From positions 124,001 to 188,000 of the forward strand of contig CAUYLG010026600.1 of NCBI GenBank assembly GCA_963573385.1: DNA of 64,000 nt, read 5' to 3'. This document shows, piece after piece, positions 34,963-49,020 of this stretch; the stretch's first letter is position 1, and every line of letters begins with the position of its first letter. Made by a program: the position numbers and the translations under genes. The notes under the pieces were generated by a model. That model was not told where the DNA came from, made no database searches, and was given only the letters and a program-made list of their open reading frames with translations. The stretch is from Cacajao melanocephalus. Its lineage: Eukaryota > Chordata > Mammalia > Primates > Pitheciidae.

Positions 34963-36887
34963 AGTTGTTTGTTTGTTTCTGGCTACACTCAGAATAAAGA
35001 GGGCCTATGGTATAATTGCAAACCTTCTTAGTAGATATGGGAAGGGTCCATGGCAGGCTCTTTAGAACCCCATTCTTTCACAAGTACTTCTTGTGCGGAG
35101 TTTACAGTGCTTCCAGCATTTGGAAGTTCAGTCTGAACAGAAGTCATAGTCGCTTCTACTCACATTTCGAGCACCTAATTAAGAAAAATGTAAAAGTGTG
35201 ACACATTTCTGAAACCTTATGGCTCTATGATGAGTTTTTCATCCGTGGTTTTTTTTTTAATCTGTATAATATATTGATGGAGGCTCCCTTGTCAGTCAGT
35301 TATGGTTGCTTTCTCACAGGGAAACCTCCATCAAATGATCTTACAGTATTTCAGGCTCTTTTACAGAAAGAACTGGTAAAGTATCATTTTCATTCATCAT
35401 CCTCGTCAAATGTCTTTTCTAACACCCGGGTGGCTCTGTGAAGTGCTGCAGGGGAGGAGAGAAAGCAGATGTCATGCTGACTCCTGGGAGTCTGCGCAGC
35501 TGGTGGGGCATCCAGGGTCCCAAAACCCTCCCCAGATGATTTCAGGTTATTTGTGTCACTCAAGCTTTGATATTTCCCTGTGTTCTCAGCATCTCCCCAC
35601 TCTTTTCCGGACCATTGTGCATTATGTCCTCTGTACTTATAAAACTCACCTCGAATCTATCTCACAGGTACATACCTGAGGAAAATTCTAGCGTTTCATC
35701 TGATAGTGGGAGGTGGCATGAATGAAAAGGACCATTGATGGCAAGAAATGGAAGGGCCTTTTTCACTGTCACACCCAATGCCGTCATATGAATCAGAATC
35801 TACTCTTCAGCAAGCTCCCGAGGGGATGCCTTAAAACAATAAAATCTGAGATACACCGCTAGGCATTCTGTTTCCTTAACAATAAATTAAAATGAAATTG
35901 AATGTTTTGATTTTTCCGTTCAGCTACAATATTTTCTTTTTCCTGCAGTTGCTTACACTGTGTCGAGCATCCTGCCTTTGGAAGTCACTTTGTTCTTCCT
36001 ATTTAAAGGGAGCTAAGGGACACATTTTTAAGGTATTTCAAATTGTGTTGCATGTAACAGGTAACTGGTGGAAAGCAAGCCTATATGAAAATGCATCCAA
36101 GCTACATCACGTATTAAAGACATCTTAGCGGAAAAGGACTACATTCTTTTCATTCTAAAGCAAGAAAAGGCCCTCGACTGCGATTAAGAGTTGTCCTTGC
36201 CCCAATATGTTTTTCATTCAGTAAATCAGAACTTTAACTTGGGAGAGTTTTTCCCCGTAGCGCCATCCTCTGTGGACACCAGGCTCCATTGTTCAGTCAT
36301 GCTACACACTACGCTGAGATGAATGAACTTTAAGGGCCATGAATGACATCACCCCATGTTAGCAACGTTCATGAAGAGCTTTGCCATTTACAAAGATTTT
36401 CCCATAAATTCTTCTCAGCAACAAGTTAGAGAGACTCACCTGAGGTCACTTGGCTAGTCAGTATTTTAAAGGATATTTTGAAACCAGGCCAGGACTTTCA
36501 TTGCTAGAAAAATACTGTTAAGTATCCTTCGAATATAGAGTAATATTTAACTCAGAATATTATTGGATTCTGATTTTCCTCCTTAGTTTACAAAATATTT
36601 CTACTATTTCCTAATTAAACTTTAATTTTATGAAATTAAAAAAACCCCATCTCATGAGCAGATGGGCTAATCCATTTTTTTCAGTTTGAAATTCCTCATT
36701 TTTAATGATACTGACATATTTAGCGAAATAAAACTACAAAATGTTAATGTTCAGCAATCTTAATTTCAAGGCTAGTAAGCCTTCTAAACCCCTTTTGTAT
36801 CAAACACAAATCATTTAAGACAGTTTGAAAGCAAAGTACTTTTTCAAATTTGTGTAAAATCACCCATGTATTATGTTTAAAGTCAGA
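34963..36887. other. Intronic, nothing recognised
   Basis: There may be a weak MER5-like fragment at about 35790-35870 and a weak MIR-like core at about 36390-36490. I would not call either without a search. Confidence 0.35.
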
Positions 36888-37208
36888 CTGGGCTAGGCAT
36901 GGTGGCTCCTACCATACCTGGCCAGAACTTTGGGATGCCAATGGGGTCAGATTGCTTGAGTCCAGGAGTTTGAGACCAGCCTGGGCAACATGGTGAAACC
37001 TCAGTTCCACAAAAATTACAAAAATTAGTTGAGCATGGTGATGTGCACCTGTAGTCTCAGCTACTCAGGAGGCTGAGGTAGGAGGATTGCTTGAGCTAGG
37101 AGGCGCAGGTTGCATTGAGGTATGATTGCATCATTGCACTCCAACATGGGCAACAGAGCAAGATTCTGTCTCAAGAAAAAAAGAAAAAAGAAAGAAAAGA
37201 AAAAAAGG
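36888..37208 (+). mobile_element. Alu element (diverged)
   Basis: GGGCTAGGCATGGTGGCTCC to an A/G-rich tail (37173-37208). The left arm has a rearranged patch where CCTGTAATCCCAGCAC is expected. Confidence 0.93.
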
Positions 37209-37269
37209 CAGATCGGCTCTGCGTTGCTTCTTGGGTTTCAATTCTTGCCCAAGATTTGTTAGCTCTTTC

Positions 37270-37425
37270 TGATGATCTAGACTGCGGGGAAGGTAATGAT
37301 CTTCTCTCACCCCTGCTCCTCCTCTGTGAGATGGTAATCACAGAATGAATGTTCTCAGAGGATTGTGGTGATGAGTGAAATAAGGTCGTGAAGTGCACAG
37401 CCTGGCACAGAGTAAGCCTCAGGGA
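37270..37425 (-). repeat. MIR remnant
   Basis: CACAGCCTGGCACAGAGTAA and the preceding GAGATGGTAATCAC region fit antisense MIR. Confidence 0.6.
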
Positions 37426-38845
37426 GTGCTAGCTCAGCTCTTTGACTTAATATTGCCACTTCACACATTTCCTGTCACTATTGCTTGAATATTATTATTA
37501 ATATACTTCAGAAATGTTGTTATTGACTAGCTGAGCCTGAGTCGCTGATGTGCGTGTGGGTCTTGTGCCTGCCCCTAAGCTCACTTGAATACCTAACTGT
37601 GTAGCTTTCTGCTTCCTCACAATAGGTGACACAAAAGACTGCAGTGACAGAAGCCCTGGCTCCCTCATTCTCAGGGCAGGACCAGCTAAGGAAAGGGATA
37701 GTCCCTAAGAGGAGCTTTGTTCCTCCTGCTTTCAGAGCAATGATTGGTAGACTGAATGGCTCTTTTATTAGTTAAGGTAGGTCATGCTCTCTTGGAAGAT
37801 CCTTTGCTGTGAGAGTTAGGAGCCAAGAGGGAGGTAAATCTGTCCTTCCACCATTTGGAAAAGGGAAGATACTGAGGACAGTACATAAATTATAAGGCTT
37901 TTTAGTATTCTGGCATCTAAGAAAAGAAAAATCTGTTGTTCCATTTTATGTGTGAATCCATGCTCTTCTAGGCTTCTGTGACCTCTGTTTTTAACCCTTA
38001 AGACACTATATCTTTACAACCATCTTGTACGTAAATATCATGCTACATCAAAAGAAAAATATAACTAACCCTATATTAGACATCATGGACAATATGTGAT
38101 CACGTATTTTCTCAAAAGGATGAAACAGAAGAGAAAGGCAAGTATTAATACTCGTGTATATGTGATGGCTGCATTTTTCCACTGTGAATCTTTAGAGGCT
38201 ATCATTTATGACACGTCTCCCATGAGTGAGCTTCCCTTCCCTCCTCTGTGCCATTGGCTGTCATGTTAAACCTGGAATTAGTTTGGTGTTCTTGCCTTGT
38301 TTCCTTAGGAACCTTTCTGAGGAATTTGTTACACAGGAAATTATCGTCCCACAGTTAGGAAAGCAATGCTACAGATGAACAATGTTTTGACAGAATTTTT
38401 AAAATTAAATTGCATACCATACCTTAGCAGAGTTGAAATAGCTTAATGTATATTTTCCTGAGAAAATTCTTTATCATCTAACCAGGGAATATGAGAATGA
38501 AAATTGATTCTATTTTTCTTATAAAAAAATTGGGGAATAAACTTTTCTCCAGGCAAATGATCCGGCTGTCTGGGGTAACGTTTAGACATGAGATTCAGAA
38601 TCTTTTTAATTACACTAGGTAATTGTTTACTCTTTATTGCATCATTAATTGCCAACCTTGTTGGACCAGAACTCTGATGACTACTCTCTCACAGCTTGGC
38701 TGATAAATAGAGGCATGATTCATTCATTTTTCCCCCGTACTCCTGACATTAATGGTAAGAGCTTTGCAGTTATTAAAAATATGTTAAGAATTTGGTCTGT
38801 TGCTCTCTGGCTCAAATGTAACGCAAAAGTCATCTAATTGAGTAC
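37426..38845. other. Intronic, nothing recognised
   Basis: Unique AT-rich DNA. Confidence 0.4.
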
Positions 38846-39172
38846 AATTGTCCCTTGGTATTTGAGAGAGATTTGGTTCCAGGATCCCCATGGACACCAA
38901 AATCTGTAGATGCCCACGTCCCTTGTTTAACATGGTGTACCATTTGCATCTAGTCTATGCATATTCTCCCATGTACATGAAATCATCTCTAGGTTACACA
39001 TAATACCGAATATAAAGCAAATGCTGTATAACTAGTTATTAGGCTGTATTTTTTAAAATTTGTGTTAATTTTTATTGTCATATTGTTATTACTATTATTA
39101 TTATTTTTATATTTTCAATCCTCAGTTGAATCCATGGGTATAGAACCTGTAGATAGAGAGGAGCAACCATAT
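38846..39172 (+). mobile_element. Tigger/MER2-like TcMar DNA-transposon remnant
   Basis: TTGTCCCTTGGTATTTGAG, GGTTCCAGGATCCCCATGGA and CACCAAAATCTGTAGATGCC match a non-autonomous Tigger-class element. The right end (TTGAATCCATGGGTATAGAA, then GAGGAGCAACCATA) is its degraded inverted terminus. Confidence 0.8.
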
Positions 39173-42100
39173 TAAGTTTGAAATTTCTTCCTCAAAGTTT
39201 CCATAATTTCATTACTGTATATATTAGTGGATGACATTATTAAAAATTAAAAAAGCAGCTTTAAGATATCTTAATATATTTAGGATAATATTCAAAATAC
39301 TGGAAATTTAAATACTGTTATGATTAAAAAAGTAAAAGGATGTCATGGAATAATACCTTTATATGGGAAGCATTATCATGGTCTTAGGTAACAGACAGTC
39401 AGAAAGCTTGGCTTTTCTTTCAGCATTTGAACTAGTTGGTTGAGAAGTTTTTGACTCATGACAATCTGTTTCCCCATTGCTTTGCTACATCAAGTATCTT
39501 GTTTTAACACCTTTCTAGTGGAGAGGATTGAGAAGCAGGATGGTGGTCACTGAATATGAGTAAAAAATAAATTTAAACATGGCACACAAAAATAGTAAAT
39601 ATATTTGGTACTTCGTAATAGGGAGATTTGAATGTAGAAGATTTGTTTTAAGAGATAGAAGTAACAGTATAAGACAGCTAGCAGGAATAGTTTTCCAAAA
39701 ATAATCCTATAGGTGGAAAAAGAAAAGAGAAGGAGGTGACTTTCACCCCATGAATGCATATTGGACAACAGAGAGCTTATTTTGAAGCTTGTATAAAATT
39801 ATATAGTAGTGTTCATGTGTGTATTCAGTACATATCAATTAAAGAAAGGTGTGATATGGGCAAGACACTGTGCAAGTCACCACGTCTACCCTGGTGAGCA
39901 ATGTAGACCTTGTTCTTGTTCTGGAAGCAGTCCAAATTATTCATCAGACATGTCTTCATGTGTTGAAAGTGCTACGTTACAGGAGACACAGGGAGCATCT
40001 GAGAGGGCTTCACCTAGCAGGGCCCTCTGCACGGAGAACTCCAGGGTGGTACCATTAGCCAGGAAACTGGGCATGTGTGTGAAGCACCAGAGAGGCCATG
40101 GCCCTCGTGAAGAATGGAAAAGATGCTAACTGGCTCCATGGTAGAGTGTGAGGGAGGGTAAGCTATAGAGGCCGGCAGGCACTGTGCTGCTGAAGAAGAG
40201 GAGATTGGAGTGATGCCAGCAGAATGGGAAGCTACGGAATGCTCTTAAGAAGAGGCAGCCTATGATTTGTTGTATTTGAAAGATCATTCTTCTGTAGCTT
40301 GAACTGGGGGTCTGGAGATAGCAGCATCGTAGGAAGGAAGGTCAGTTAGGAGATTCTTCTAATTATCAGACAGTGGAGAGCAGAAGCCACACCAGATGGG
40401 GCCTGTAAGGGTTGAAGGAAGAGGACAAAGGCTTCTGGCCGCCACAATGGGCAGGACTCTATGGAGGTTAATGAAAGGGAGAATGAGGAGCAGTGAAGGA
40501 CCCTGACCCTTCCAATGTAGGCAAGTGAGCAGCAGGTGGTATCCTTCCATCAGACGGGAGAGGCAGAAAAACAGGTTTTTAAATGGTGATGGTGTGGAGT
40601 TCAGTTTTGTACATATTAGATTTGAGGTGCTGTGGGATCCAAGTGGGGTTAGAAAATCTTCAGTATATACCCCAAATGTGAATATTTTATATATGATCTG
40701 TATATAAATACATTAGCACTAATGTGCATGTGTGTGTGCGTACATATATATATATATATTTATGCACATTCAGTATATATACAAAATATTTACACAAGTT
40801 GAGATAAAGCTGAAGTAAACAATATTTTAAAACATTTTTGCCTGTGAATGATACAGAATATCTTTGGTTTTACTTAAATAGAATGGATTAAATATAATAA
40901 AGACTATTAATGATCACGTTAATAATCAGCTTGAAGTTAGAATAGTAGGATTGAATATCCATCATTATTTTTAAAATCTTGGTTTAATATTTAGGATACA
41001 GTGCTTGGAATATCTACATCTAGGTTCAGTTCATGTCACAGTTCTGTTTTCAGTACTGAATATAATAGTTTAAAAGATTATCACAAAATGTTTAGTTCTA
41101 AATGAAAGGACAATATAGACTTTATTAAACCATTAGACTTTATTTTAATTGTGTCCACAAATTATGAAACACTTTTTTACCTCAAACAATTGAAATGCCA
41201 TTTTTGAATTCCCATCTTCCTTAAAATTAATCAGTTGTATTTAAAAACTAAAAAAAAGTTGATTTTTTGCATTATTCTCAAATGAATTTAAACGAAAGCT
41301 AAACTCTGGAATATTTTGAAATGTGTTAGAAGGTTTTCCATCTGGGCAGAGACGAGAGGTGACATACATTGTTTTCAACAACAAAATCCCAGAGGCTGCA
41401 GATATGCACAAACATCTTGTTACAAAATGCTCTTTCCAAAGCTTAAATGTCTTCCCTGAAATCAGTTACTGTGCTTTCTACTTCATCATTATATAATCAC
41501 CTTGCTCAAAAGTCAAGCTTGGTTTCAAGATTTTCTACTCTTTCTTCTATTGAATCGCAGTTCTAGTCAGAAATTTCAGAACATGTCTTTTTTTTTTTTT
41601 TAGAAGAGTAATTTATTTGTACTTTGATTTAAGCCAAACCAAAACCAGCAAAACTCTGCAGGGCCCAAGATGTCGTCATGACCACCTTCCATCTCTGCAA
41701 ATTATTACACAATGCTGCTATTTTTTAATGTAGTATTTCTTTAAGTTACGAATAATTGCCAGTTTTATTAAGTGCTGAGGCTTACTTTTTAAGTATTTTA
41801 ATCTTATTGGTTTCTTTAGTTAATTTCTCAAGGCACGGTGTATATGTACGGTTAAGTGTATTGTTAGCAGTAGTCAATGTAAATCCCGAGGTCAAATCGT
41901 CTTCTTGATCGTTTGAATTTTTAAACTGTCTGTTGTTCAGATCTGGTTGAACTGTCTTGGTTTTTACCTTGAAACATGGATAATAAAAATTTCTTATTCA
42001 GAGTAGGAAAAGTGTCACCATGGCGATTTCTTCTTGATTTATGTGTTGCTATTTTGAGGATACTCTTCAGTCCCAGTTTCTTTGCAGGAATCTTTTACAA

Positions 42101-42503
42101 CTCTGGTTGTAAGAAGATCCTTTAATCCACACAGCCAGGATGAGGTCAGCACTGTCAGCCCATGCTCTTTGTGGAACATCCTATTTCCTGCAGGACTCTC
42201 ATTTTTCATGTAGGACATGGGATTATCTGAGATAAGGATGGAGTGAAGGTACCATTTTAATTCAAGTATTAAATATGAGTAAGGCTTAATTCCGTTCAAA
42301 GTTTAATACAAAAGGAAAAGGAAAGCATCTCTGCATGCACACTTGCATCAGTGGCACACTGCGTTCTTTCACCTCCCTTTGGAGGTCCATGGTGCAGAAG
42401 GAGCTTAAACATATGGGAAGGGGTAAGATACATGGAGAGAGTGTTTGGAGGGAAAAGAGGATGGATGGAAACACTCAACAACAACAATCCTCCACATCCT
42501 CGA
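39173..42503. other. Intronic, no gene recognised
   Basis: Includes a TG/TA microsatellite (40725-40760), a poly-T run (41589-41602) and a less AT-rich patch (39850-40560) with chance frames on both strands. The patch resembles an ancient diverged repeat that I cannot name. Confidence 0.4.
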
Positions 42504-42800
42504 AATGATTAAAACATGGCCAAAGGGCTTGAATAGACATTTCTCCAGGGAAGATACACAAATGACCAATAGGCGTTAAAAGATGTGAAACATTTCTAAT
42601 CATCAGGGAAACCCCAAATCCAAACCATAGTGAGATACCATTTCCCAGCCATTAGGTTTGCTGTCACAGAATCAAAAAATAACAAGTGTCGGCAGGGATA
42701 TGGAGCAATTGGAACCCTTGTGCATTGTTGGTGGGAATGTAAAACGTAAGCCACTGTTGGAAAACAGTATGATGGTTCCTAAAAAATTAAACATAAATTT
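42504..42800 (+). mobile_element. L1 ORF2 3' fragment
   Basis: GAATAGACATTTCTCCAGGG, GAGATACCATTTCCCAGCC and TTGTTGGTGGGAATGTAAAA match the distal part of L1 ORF2 in sense orientation. It is truncated at both ends and broken by substitutions; not a functional gene. Confidence 0.88.
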
Positions 42801-45192
42801 TATACGTAGTAAATTACCTTGATATTGTTCTTAATAAATTCAAATAAACACGACATTTAAGGGAATAAAGGATACAGTGGTGGTGGCCTTTGGAAGACAG
42901 ATCTTTGGGTCTACACAGTGTGAAGTCCCCATCTTTCCAACTGGAAGACCATGCATCAAGTTAGACTGCCTGAATGCACAAGAGGCGGTAGGAAGGGAAA
43001 TGGGCCAGAGACAGCTGGGTGGAATTGTTCTCAGTGTAGTTTTCCTACTTATTTAATGAGGATTCCGAGGGCAATGATGGCAGTCTTGGGTTATAAAAAG
43101 AATCTCCTGTGAGTTAGAGTTGGCATCTGTTGCCAGACTTTCTTGTTACTTCCTTCTCAGCCCGAATGTGACACCAATATCCTTTCAACATAGTGATACT
43201 GTGAATGAATTGGGACTGGTATATATACATCTTTGGTACAGATGATAGTGCATAAAGAGAAATTTTAAAAATTGAACATACCCTCCCATTACAATACAAA
43301 ACTTATAGACTGTAGTGAATAAGTAATTCTAAAAAGCATAGAAATGCCAACTTAGCTGATGAGGAAAACCACGTAAACCTATCATCAGTGTTTATGGTGC
43401 TGCAGAATTTTCAGACATGAGTGAACACAGGATCTTTTTTCCATAAATTGTTCTGAAGCAACAATAATACTTAGATTTGCAGTTAATACAGTTGTCCTAA
43501 ATTTAAATATTATTAATTATAATAATATCAAAATACAAAAAGGAGGTTCTCTTCATGACATGGCCCTTAAATGTCAGTGTTTTGTCCAAAAGAATTTGAA
43601 GATCTGATTTTATTTAACCACTGCAAAAAAAAAAAAATCACGAAATCCAAAAGTTAGTTCATTTCTATTGTGGGAACATATTATGTCAACACTTAAATGT
43701 CAGGTTCTCCGCAGTATTTTTGGTCTAGAAAATTTCTGAAGTATGCACATCGTTTTTATGGTATCTGTTGTATACTTGATCAGAGTTACAGACTTTGATT
43801 GATCAATGCAATTAGAAACTTTATTGATTACTGCTCAATATTGGTGTTTCTGAGGTATAGTGTAGAACAGATGTGGAAGCTGGATGTGGGGGTAAACTTA
43901 TTTCACCTCCATGTCATTCTCACATCTTCCAAAGTGTTTCTTAACTTTGCTATGTGAAAATAATGGGTGATCTCTCTGGTGTTTCATATGCCTTTCATTC
44001 TGAGATTGGCCTTTCTACTTTTGCTCATTTGGCTAGCTCTAATATGAAATGCAGAAAAGAGGGGGCGTGTTCATGATCCAGCCATTTTTGGAACCCTTCT
44101 AAGATGAGACAATGGGCACAGGTATTATTGAACTTTGTACCAGAAAAAAACAGTGCACGTAATTGAATTACTTAGAGAAATGTCCTTGTCCAGGTAATGA
44201 TTCATGTATAACCAAAATGCTGATATCCCTGCTGTCTCCCCAAGCTGATCTGAAACCATGTTTTTATTTGTATAGATTGAGGTACTAGTTATCAAGTGAA
44301 AGTAGAAATTCACATCTGTTTTTTACAGACTTTGAGTAGGTGAACAAATTGTTAAGCCATTATTGTTTTATCTGCTTCTCCAAGCAGAAATATATCTTCT
44401 CTGAAAAGAGATATTGGTTTGGAATATAGTTAAAATAAAAATCTTATTTGTCACTATGGGAGATTTGTGTGTGTGTGTACATACACACACACACATATAT
44501 TTTTTGATAGAATAGAATATGACTCACTATCTATTCTAAACTTCCTCACACTCTTCTTCTCTTTCAAAGAAAAAAAAAGTCGGTGGCTCAACTATAAAAA
44601 GCACTCTATTTTCTGAGTGATTTGATTTAATCAAATTAAATGAGATGAGTTCTAGAAGCATACATTGATGTATGAATGCAGGTGCAGCTGCTGTGCAGGG
44701 CCTGACCTGAAGCCTTTTCTGTGCTTCTGTGACGTGGTTTATGTACTTTACCTTAGTCACTGCAGATTAGAACCACACGCAGTGACATGGATATGGGCCA
44801 GATAACAATAACAAAATTTGGAACGTCAGTGCTACTAAAGGGAGTCTTCATTCGAATTACTCATTTAAAAAAAAAAAGGAAAGGTAAGATTGCATGGCTT
44901 AATAAAAATGCTGCTAGCATTTTAAGACAAAGCTGAAAATTGCCCAAATTAGAAATAATGTGAAATTTAACTCACAGGTCCCTTTGGTTTACTCTAGCTG
45001 TGAGATCCCTGTCACCTGTGAGCATACATTGGCACAGCCAGCTTCAGGGTACAAGAAGGTTCTGACTGAGAGACAAAATGCTGCCTGCCTCCGATGGCTG
45101 CAGTTCTGTACAAATAAAAATACAAGGGTATTATATTCCCAGAAGAGTTGTTCTTCTCATTTTTGTGCTAGAAGACATGTTTTTAACTGCCC
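42801..45192. other. Intronic, nothing recognised
   Basis: AT-rich unique DNA. Only chance frames apart from the palindromic TG/CA repeat noted separately. Confidence 0.4.
44466..44495. repeat. Perfect TG/CA inverted repeat
   Basis: A 14-base TG-rich arm (44466-44479), the spacer CA, and the exact reverse-complement CA-rich arm (44482-44495). It can form a hairpin or cruciform. Confidence 0.9.
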
Positions 45193-45427
45193 TTTCCAAA
45201 ATTTACCCAATTTCCATTTTCTTAAAGTAGTAACCAGTGGTTATGATACTGCCGTTTTTCAATTTAGTACTGCATTGACAAACATTTGATGTATGTCGTT
45301 TTTTGGTACCCAACTTCCCAAATGTACTCAACTTCCATTTTCTTAAAAGTATAACCAGTAGTTATAATACTGCTCTTTTTCAATTCAGTACTACATTGAC
45401 AAAGACACATTTGATATATCTCATTTT
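45193..45427 (+). repeat. Tandem duplication, about 121-bp unit, two copies
   Basis: Copy 1 is 45193-45304 and copy 2 is 45314-45427. Both contain TTCCATTTTCTTAAA, AACCAGT, GGTTAT or AGTTAT, TTTTTCAATT and CATTGACAAA in the same order, with scattered substitutions and one 4-bp insertion in copy 2. Both copies stay open in one reading frame, probably by chance. Confidence 0.92.
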
Positions 45428-46249
45428 CAGATGTCTGTGGAAAATAAAGCAGAATTTTTTAATGACATGTTTGTGGAATAAAACTAGATTATTGATTTGT
45501 GGGACAAAGATTATATTCACAAACAAATATTAAAAAGAAACAAAAATGAACAGTCATTATTTAAAAGCAGATGGAATGAATTGATCTAAAGGTAGCTGGT
45601 GCTTGCTGACCCGGGAAGGTGGGTTTGGGTGGCTGGATTCTAACACTGCCGATGGCTAGACCTGTGCTGGGATCTTTGTGGGAAGTGCTGGATTTAGTGC
45701 CTAGGAGAGGGTCTGTTTACAGCAGTCCTGCAACAAGCCCTCTGACTTCCTTCATACCTGGGTGGCATGATCTGAAGGAAAGACATAATGAATTAGCAAG
45801 GAACCCTTCAGATCCTTCAGGTTGTATGAACCATAAGCTAGTTGAGAAGAAAAAGAGAACAGAAAAGAAAGACACTAGGTAAATAAATCTGCAAGTTTAG
45901 TTGAGAAGACTGCAAGGAGTGTCACATTAAGAAAGTGCCTTAATGTTTAACAGATACTCCACAAATATTTATTTTTGTGTTTCTAAGATGACTCAAATAA
46001 TTTTGATTTGATTGGTTAAAACAAGTATATGACAGCATTTGTGGTTTTAGGAGCCTGTATTCATAAATCCTAAGGCAAGAGATTGTGTTCAGCATATGGC
46101 TTGGAAGTCTAAATGTAGTAGGTGCTAAATCTTGTAAATAAATGAATGTACGTGGACCAATAGTCAAAGGCCTCTGATTTCATTCAACATGCGAATTTGC
46201 TTTTTCTCTCAGAATTTTCTACCATGTGTATAAGGACTTGCTTTTCTCA
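45428..46249. other. Intronic, nothing recognised
   Basis: AT-rich unique sequence with chance frames. Confidence 0.4.
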
Positions 46250-46465
46250 TAAACTAAGAGGATGGAGCACCTACCCTGTGTCAGGCAGGGTGCAAAATTC
46301 ACTCCATATCTTTTCCCAGCCCTCCTTTGAGGCCAATAATGCCCCTCATTCCAGTGAGAAAAGTGAAGATAAGAGAGTTCGATGTGTTTCCCCAAGGTCA
46401 TATAAACAAGGAAGAGAAGCAGAATATTTAATTGAAATGTTTCTGAATCCAAATCCTGCCTCCTC
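46250..46465 (+). repeat. MIR remnant
   Basis: GAGCACCTACCCTGTGTCAG, CAAGGTCATATAAACAAGG and the spacing between them fit MIR in sense orientation. The 113- and 117-codon frames over it are incidental. Confidence 0.6.
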
Positions 46466-46866
46466 TTTAGAAGGAAAAGTTCTGTGTAAGTTGACTGTAG
46501 TATTCTCCACTGGTCTTGTACGTGTTTTTTGCAGACAGATTTCGCTCTGATATCTCCCATTGTAATGCTGAAAGGGCTCAGCTAAACTTACTGAAAAGTG
46601 TTTATAAGCTGCAGCCTCTGTTCTAAAACATAACTTTTTTTCTGCTTCACTATTCAGCCTGGAGCCCCCCTTGGCCTCTTCCTCTTTATACTGGACGTTA
46701 TAGATGATGCTTTTTTCCTTCTCTTTTGCTCTTTCATGGCCCCCTCTTCTGTTTTAAGCATGCACATGCTATTGGGTGGGCTTGGCCGCTCTTGAACTGC
46801 AGGCATTCCTGAGGAACACCCTCAGCTTGCATTGTTGGTTGACAGACTTTGAACTCTGGTAGGAAC
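46466..46866. other. Intronic, nothing recognised
   Basis: Unique sequence. Confidence 0.4.
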
Positions 46867-46914
46867 TACACACACACGCACACACACGCACGCACATACA
46901 CACATACATGCACC
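46867..46914 (+). repeat. Imperfect CA/CGCA microsatellite
   Basis: ACACACACGCACACACACGC and similar units. Confidence 0.9.
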
Positions 46915-47096
46915 TGTGTTCTGGCACCTACACAGAAATGGACTAACTCGGAAAGACCACTTTTCAGGGATCTCAAATGAATGTTCCCTCTCTCTGCTTT
47001 TCCTCATTCTGAGATATTCATCTCCAGGCTTCAGTAATGTGGCATCTTTTAAAAGACCATCAGCAGGATAGTTTTATTCTTTAAGAAATAGTACTA

Positions 47097-47411
<315 letters not shown>

Positions 47412-47421
47412 CTACTTATAG

Positions 47422-49020
47422 TCAAAATGCAGATACATTATTGGCTTTTGTGATAACTGCTTATTAAAAAGTTTATGAAATTTCTCTTCACAGATTTTCA
47501 TGGGTGAAGAACTGTTTATCAATGATATGTGAAGTTGATTGTGTTCTACAAGTACAGGAATTTATTTATTTTCTATATCTTCCTCATTTTTATTATGAAA
47601 TAATATTTTCTGCAATTATTGAGTGAATGCTTTCTGTGAAGTGCTTTTCCTATCATGATGAATAAGAATTGAGGCCTAATTATGGATTGAGGCAAGAAAT
47701 CAGATTAAGGACAAAAGATTCTCATGACACATTATGTATCCATTCTTTAAAAAGTAATGAGCATCAACATTTTTTTCTGATGTCATATGACATTTGATAT
47801 GAAAAATGTCATTTCACCAGTCAAATAGCACTCTTCATTTAGGGTAGGTTAGAGAAGAAAACTCGTATAGAGACACAAGATATTTTAGTTAAAATGTGCT
47901 TTACTCAGACATTCAAAGTAGGCCAACATCCTCACTTTACAGCTGAGGGAAATTTGGAAGGTAGATTTTAGATTACCTATCACATAAAAAACAAAGCCAA
48001 AGCTGCTTGGTAACATAGGCCAGAACTCGTAACTAAAACCCATTCCAAATTTTGTTTACTTCATGTTGTTTTAAGAACTGATAATTGTGTTTTATTTTCA
48101 TGAAGTGGCTTTATTAGTAGTAGTATTGCCTTTCCTTTCTAAATATCCAAAATATTATTGGAATATAAACTAACAAGGAACTAAACAACAACAAAAGCAT
48201 TGTAGCTACTAGATCTGTGGTTTGGGATCATGTCCTAGTATTTGGGAAAGGTGGAAAGCATTTTATTACTTTATCTTCTACTTTCACATATCTGACACTG
48301 GCCACTGAAGTGGTGAACTGAAACTCGTAAGAGCAGTGGTGCAAAGCAAGTATGATTTATGACTACACAGTGATGGAAGAGCCCAGGCCATACTTGCTGA
48401 ACTCCACGTGCACCCAGGATTCTCAGGAGTCTCGTCAAAAATGAGCTACACTTGCAGTTCTGGCTTCTTTACCTGGAATTTTGTGATGACCTGTGTTCAT
48501 ATAGACAGAATGAGGGAATCTTTTACACTTGCATAATGGAGCTGAGAGACAAATGATTTTATGTCTGAATCAGTTATTCACATTCCTCAATCTGGATTAG
48601 TACAGGCCAGAATTTCCTATCTAGAATATCAGACTCATGACTCCTGTTCTTCCCTTTATTTTGTGTTCTCCAATCTGAGGAATGTTTTCTCAGGCTTTGT
48701 ATTGGTGAAGAATGAATTCCACTATGGCCTTAACAATCCAACCACGTGTCATCCAAAATGCAGGTAGTTAAGAAAATTAGGAGAGAAAATAGCTGTAGGG
48801 AAGTTCATCTATTCATAGTTTTTTCCCATTAATTTCCTCCTTCCACAAATACTTATTGCGGGTACAATGTTAGGTACTAGAGTCAAAACAAATATATCTA
48901 GGGGCCACTTTGATATGGTCTCTGTGTTAACAGTCAGACAATTTAGTGGAAAGTAGATGGATGGAATTGTGTGCTTACCACAGTTATTTTAATATCTGAT
49001 CAATAAAATAGGGAAATATT
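47422..49020. other. Intronic, nothing secure
   Basis: Mostly unique AT-rich DNA. There is a weak MIR-like core at about 47925-48030 (CTCACTTTACAGCTGAGGGA). Confidence 0.4.

Noticed and set aside
42504..42800. L1 ORF2 sequence as a possible active element
   Set aside because: It is truncated at both ends and disabled by substitutions.
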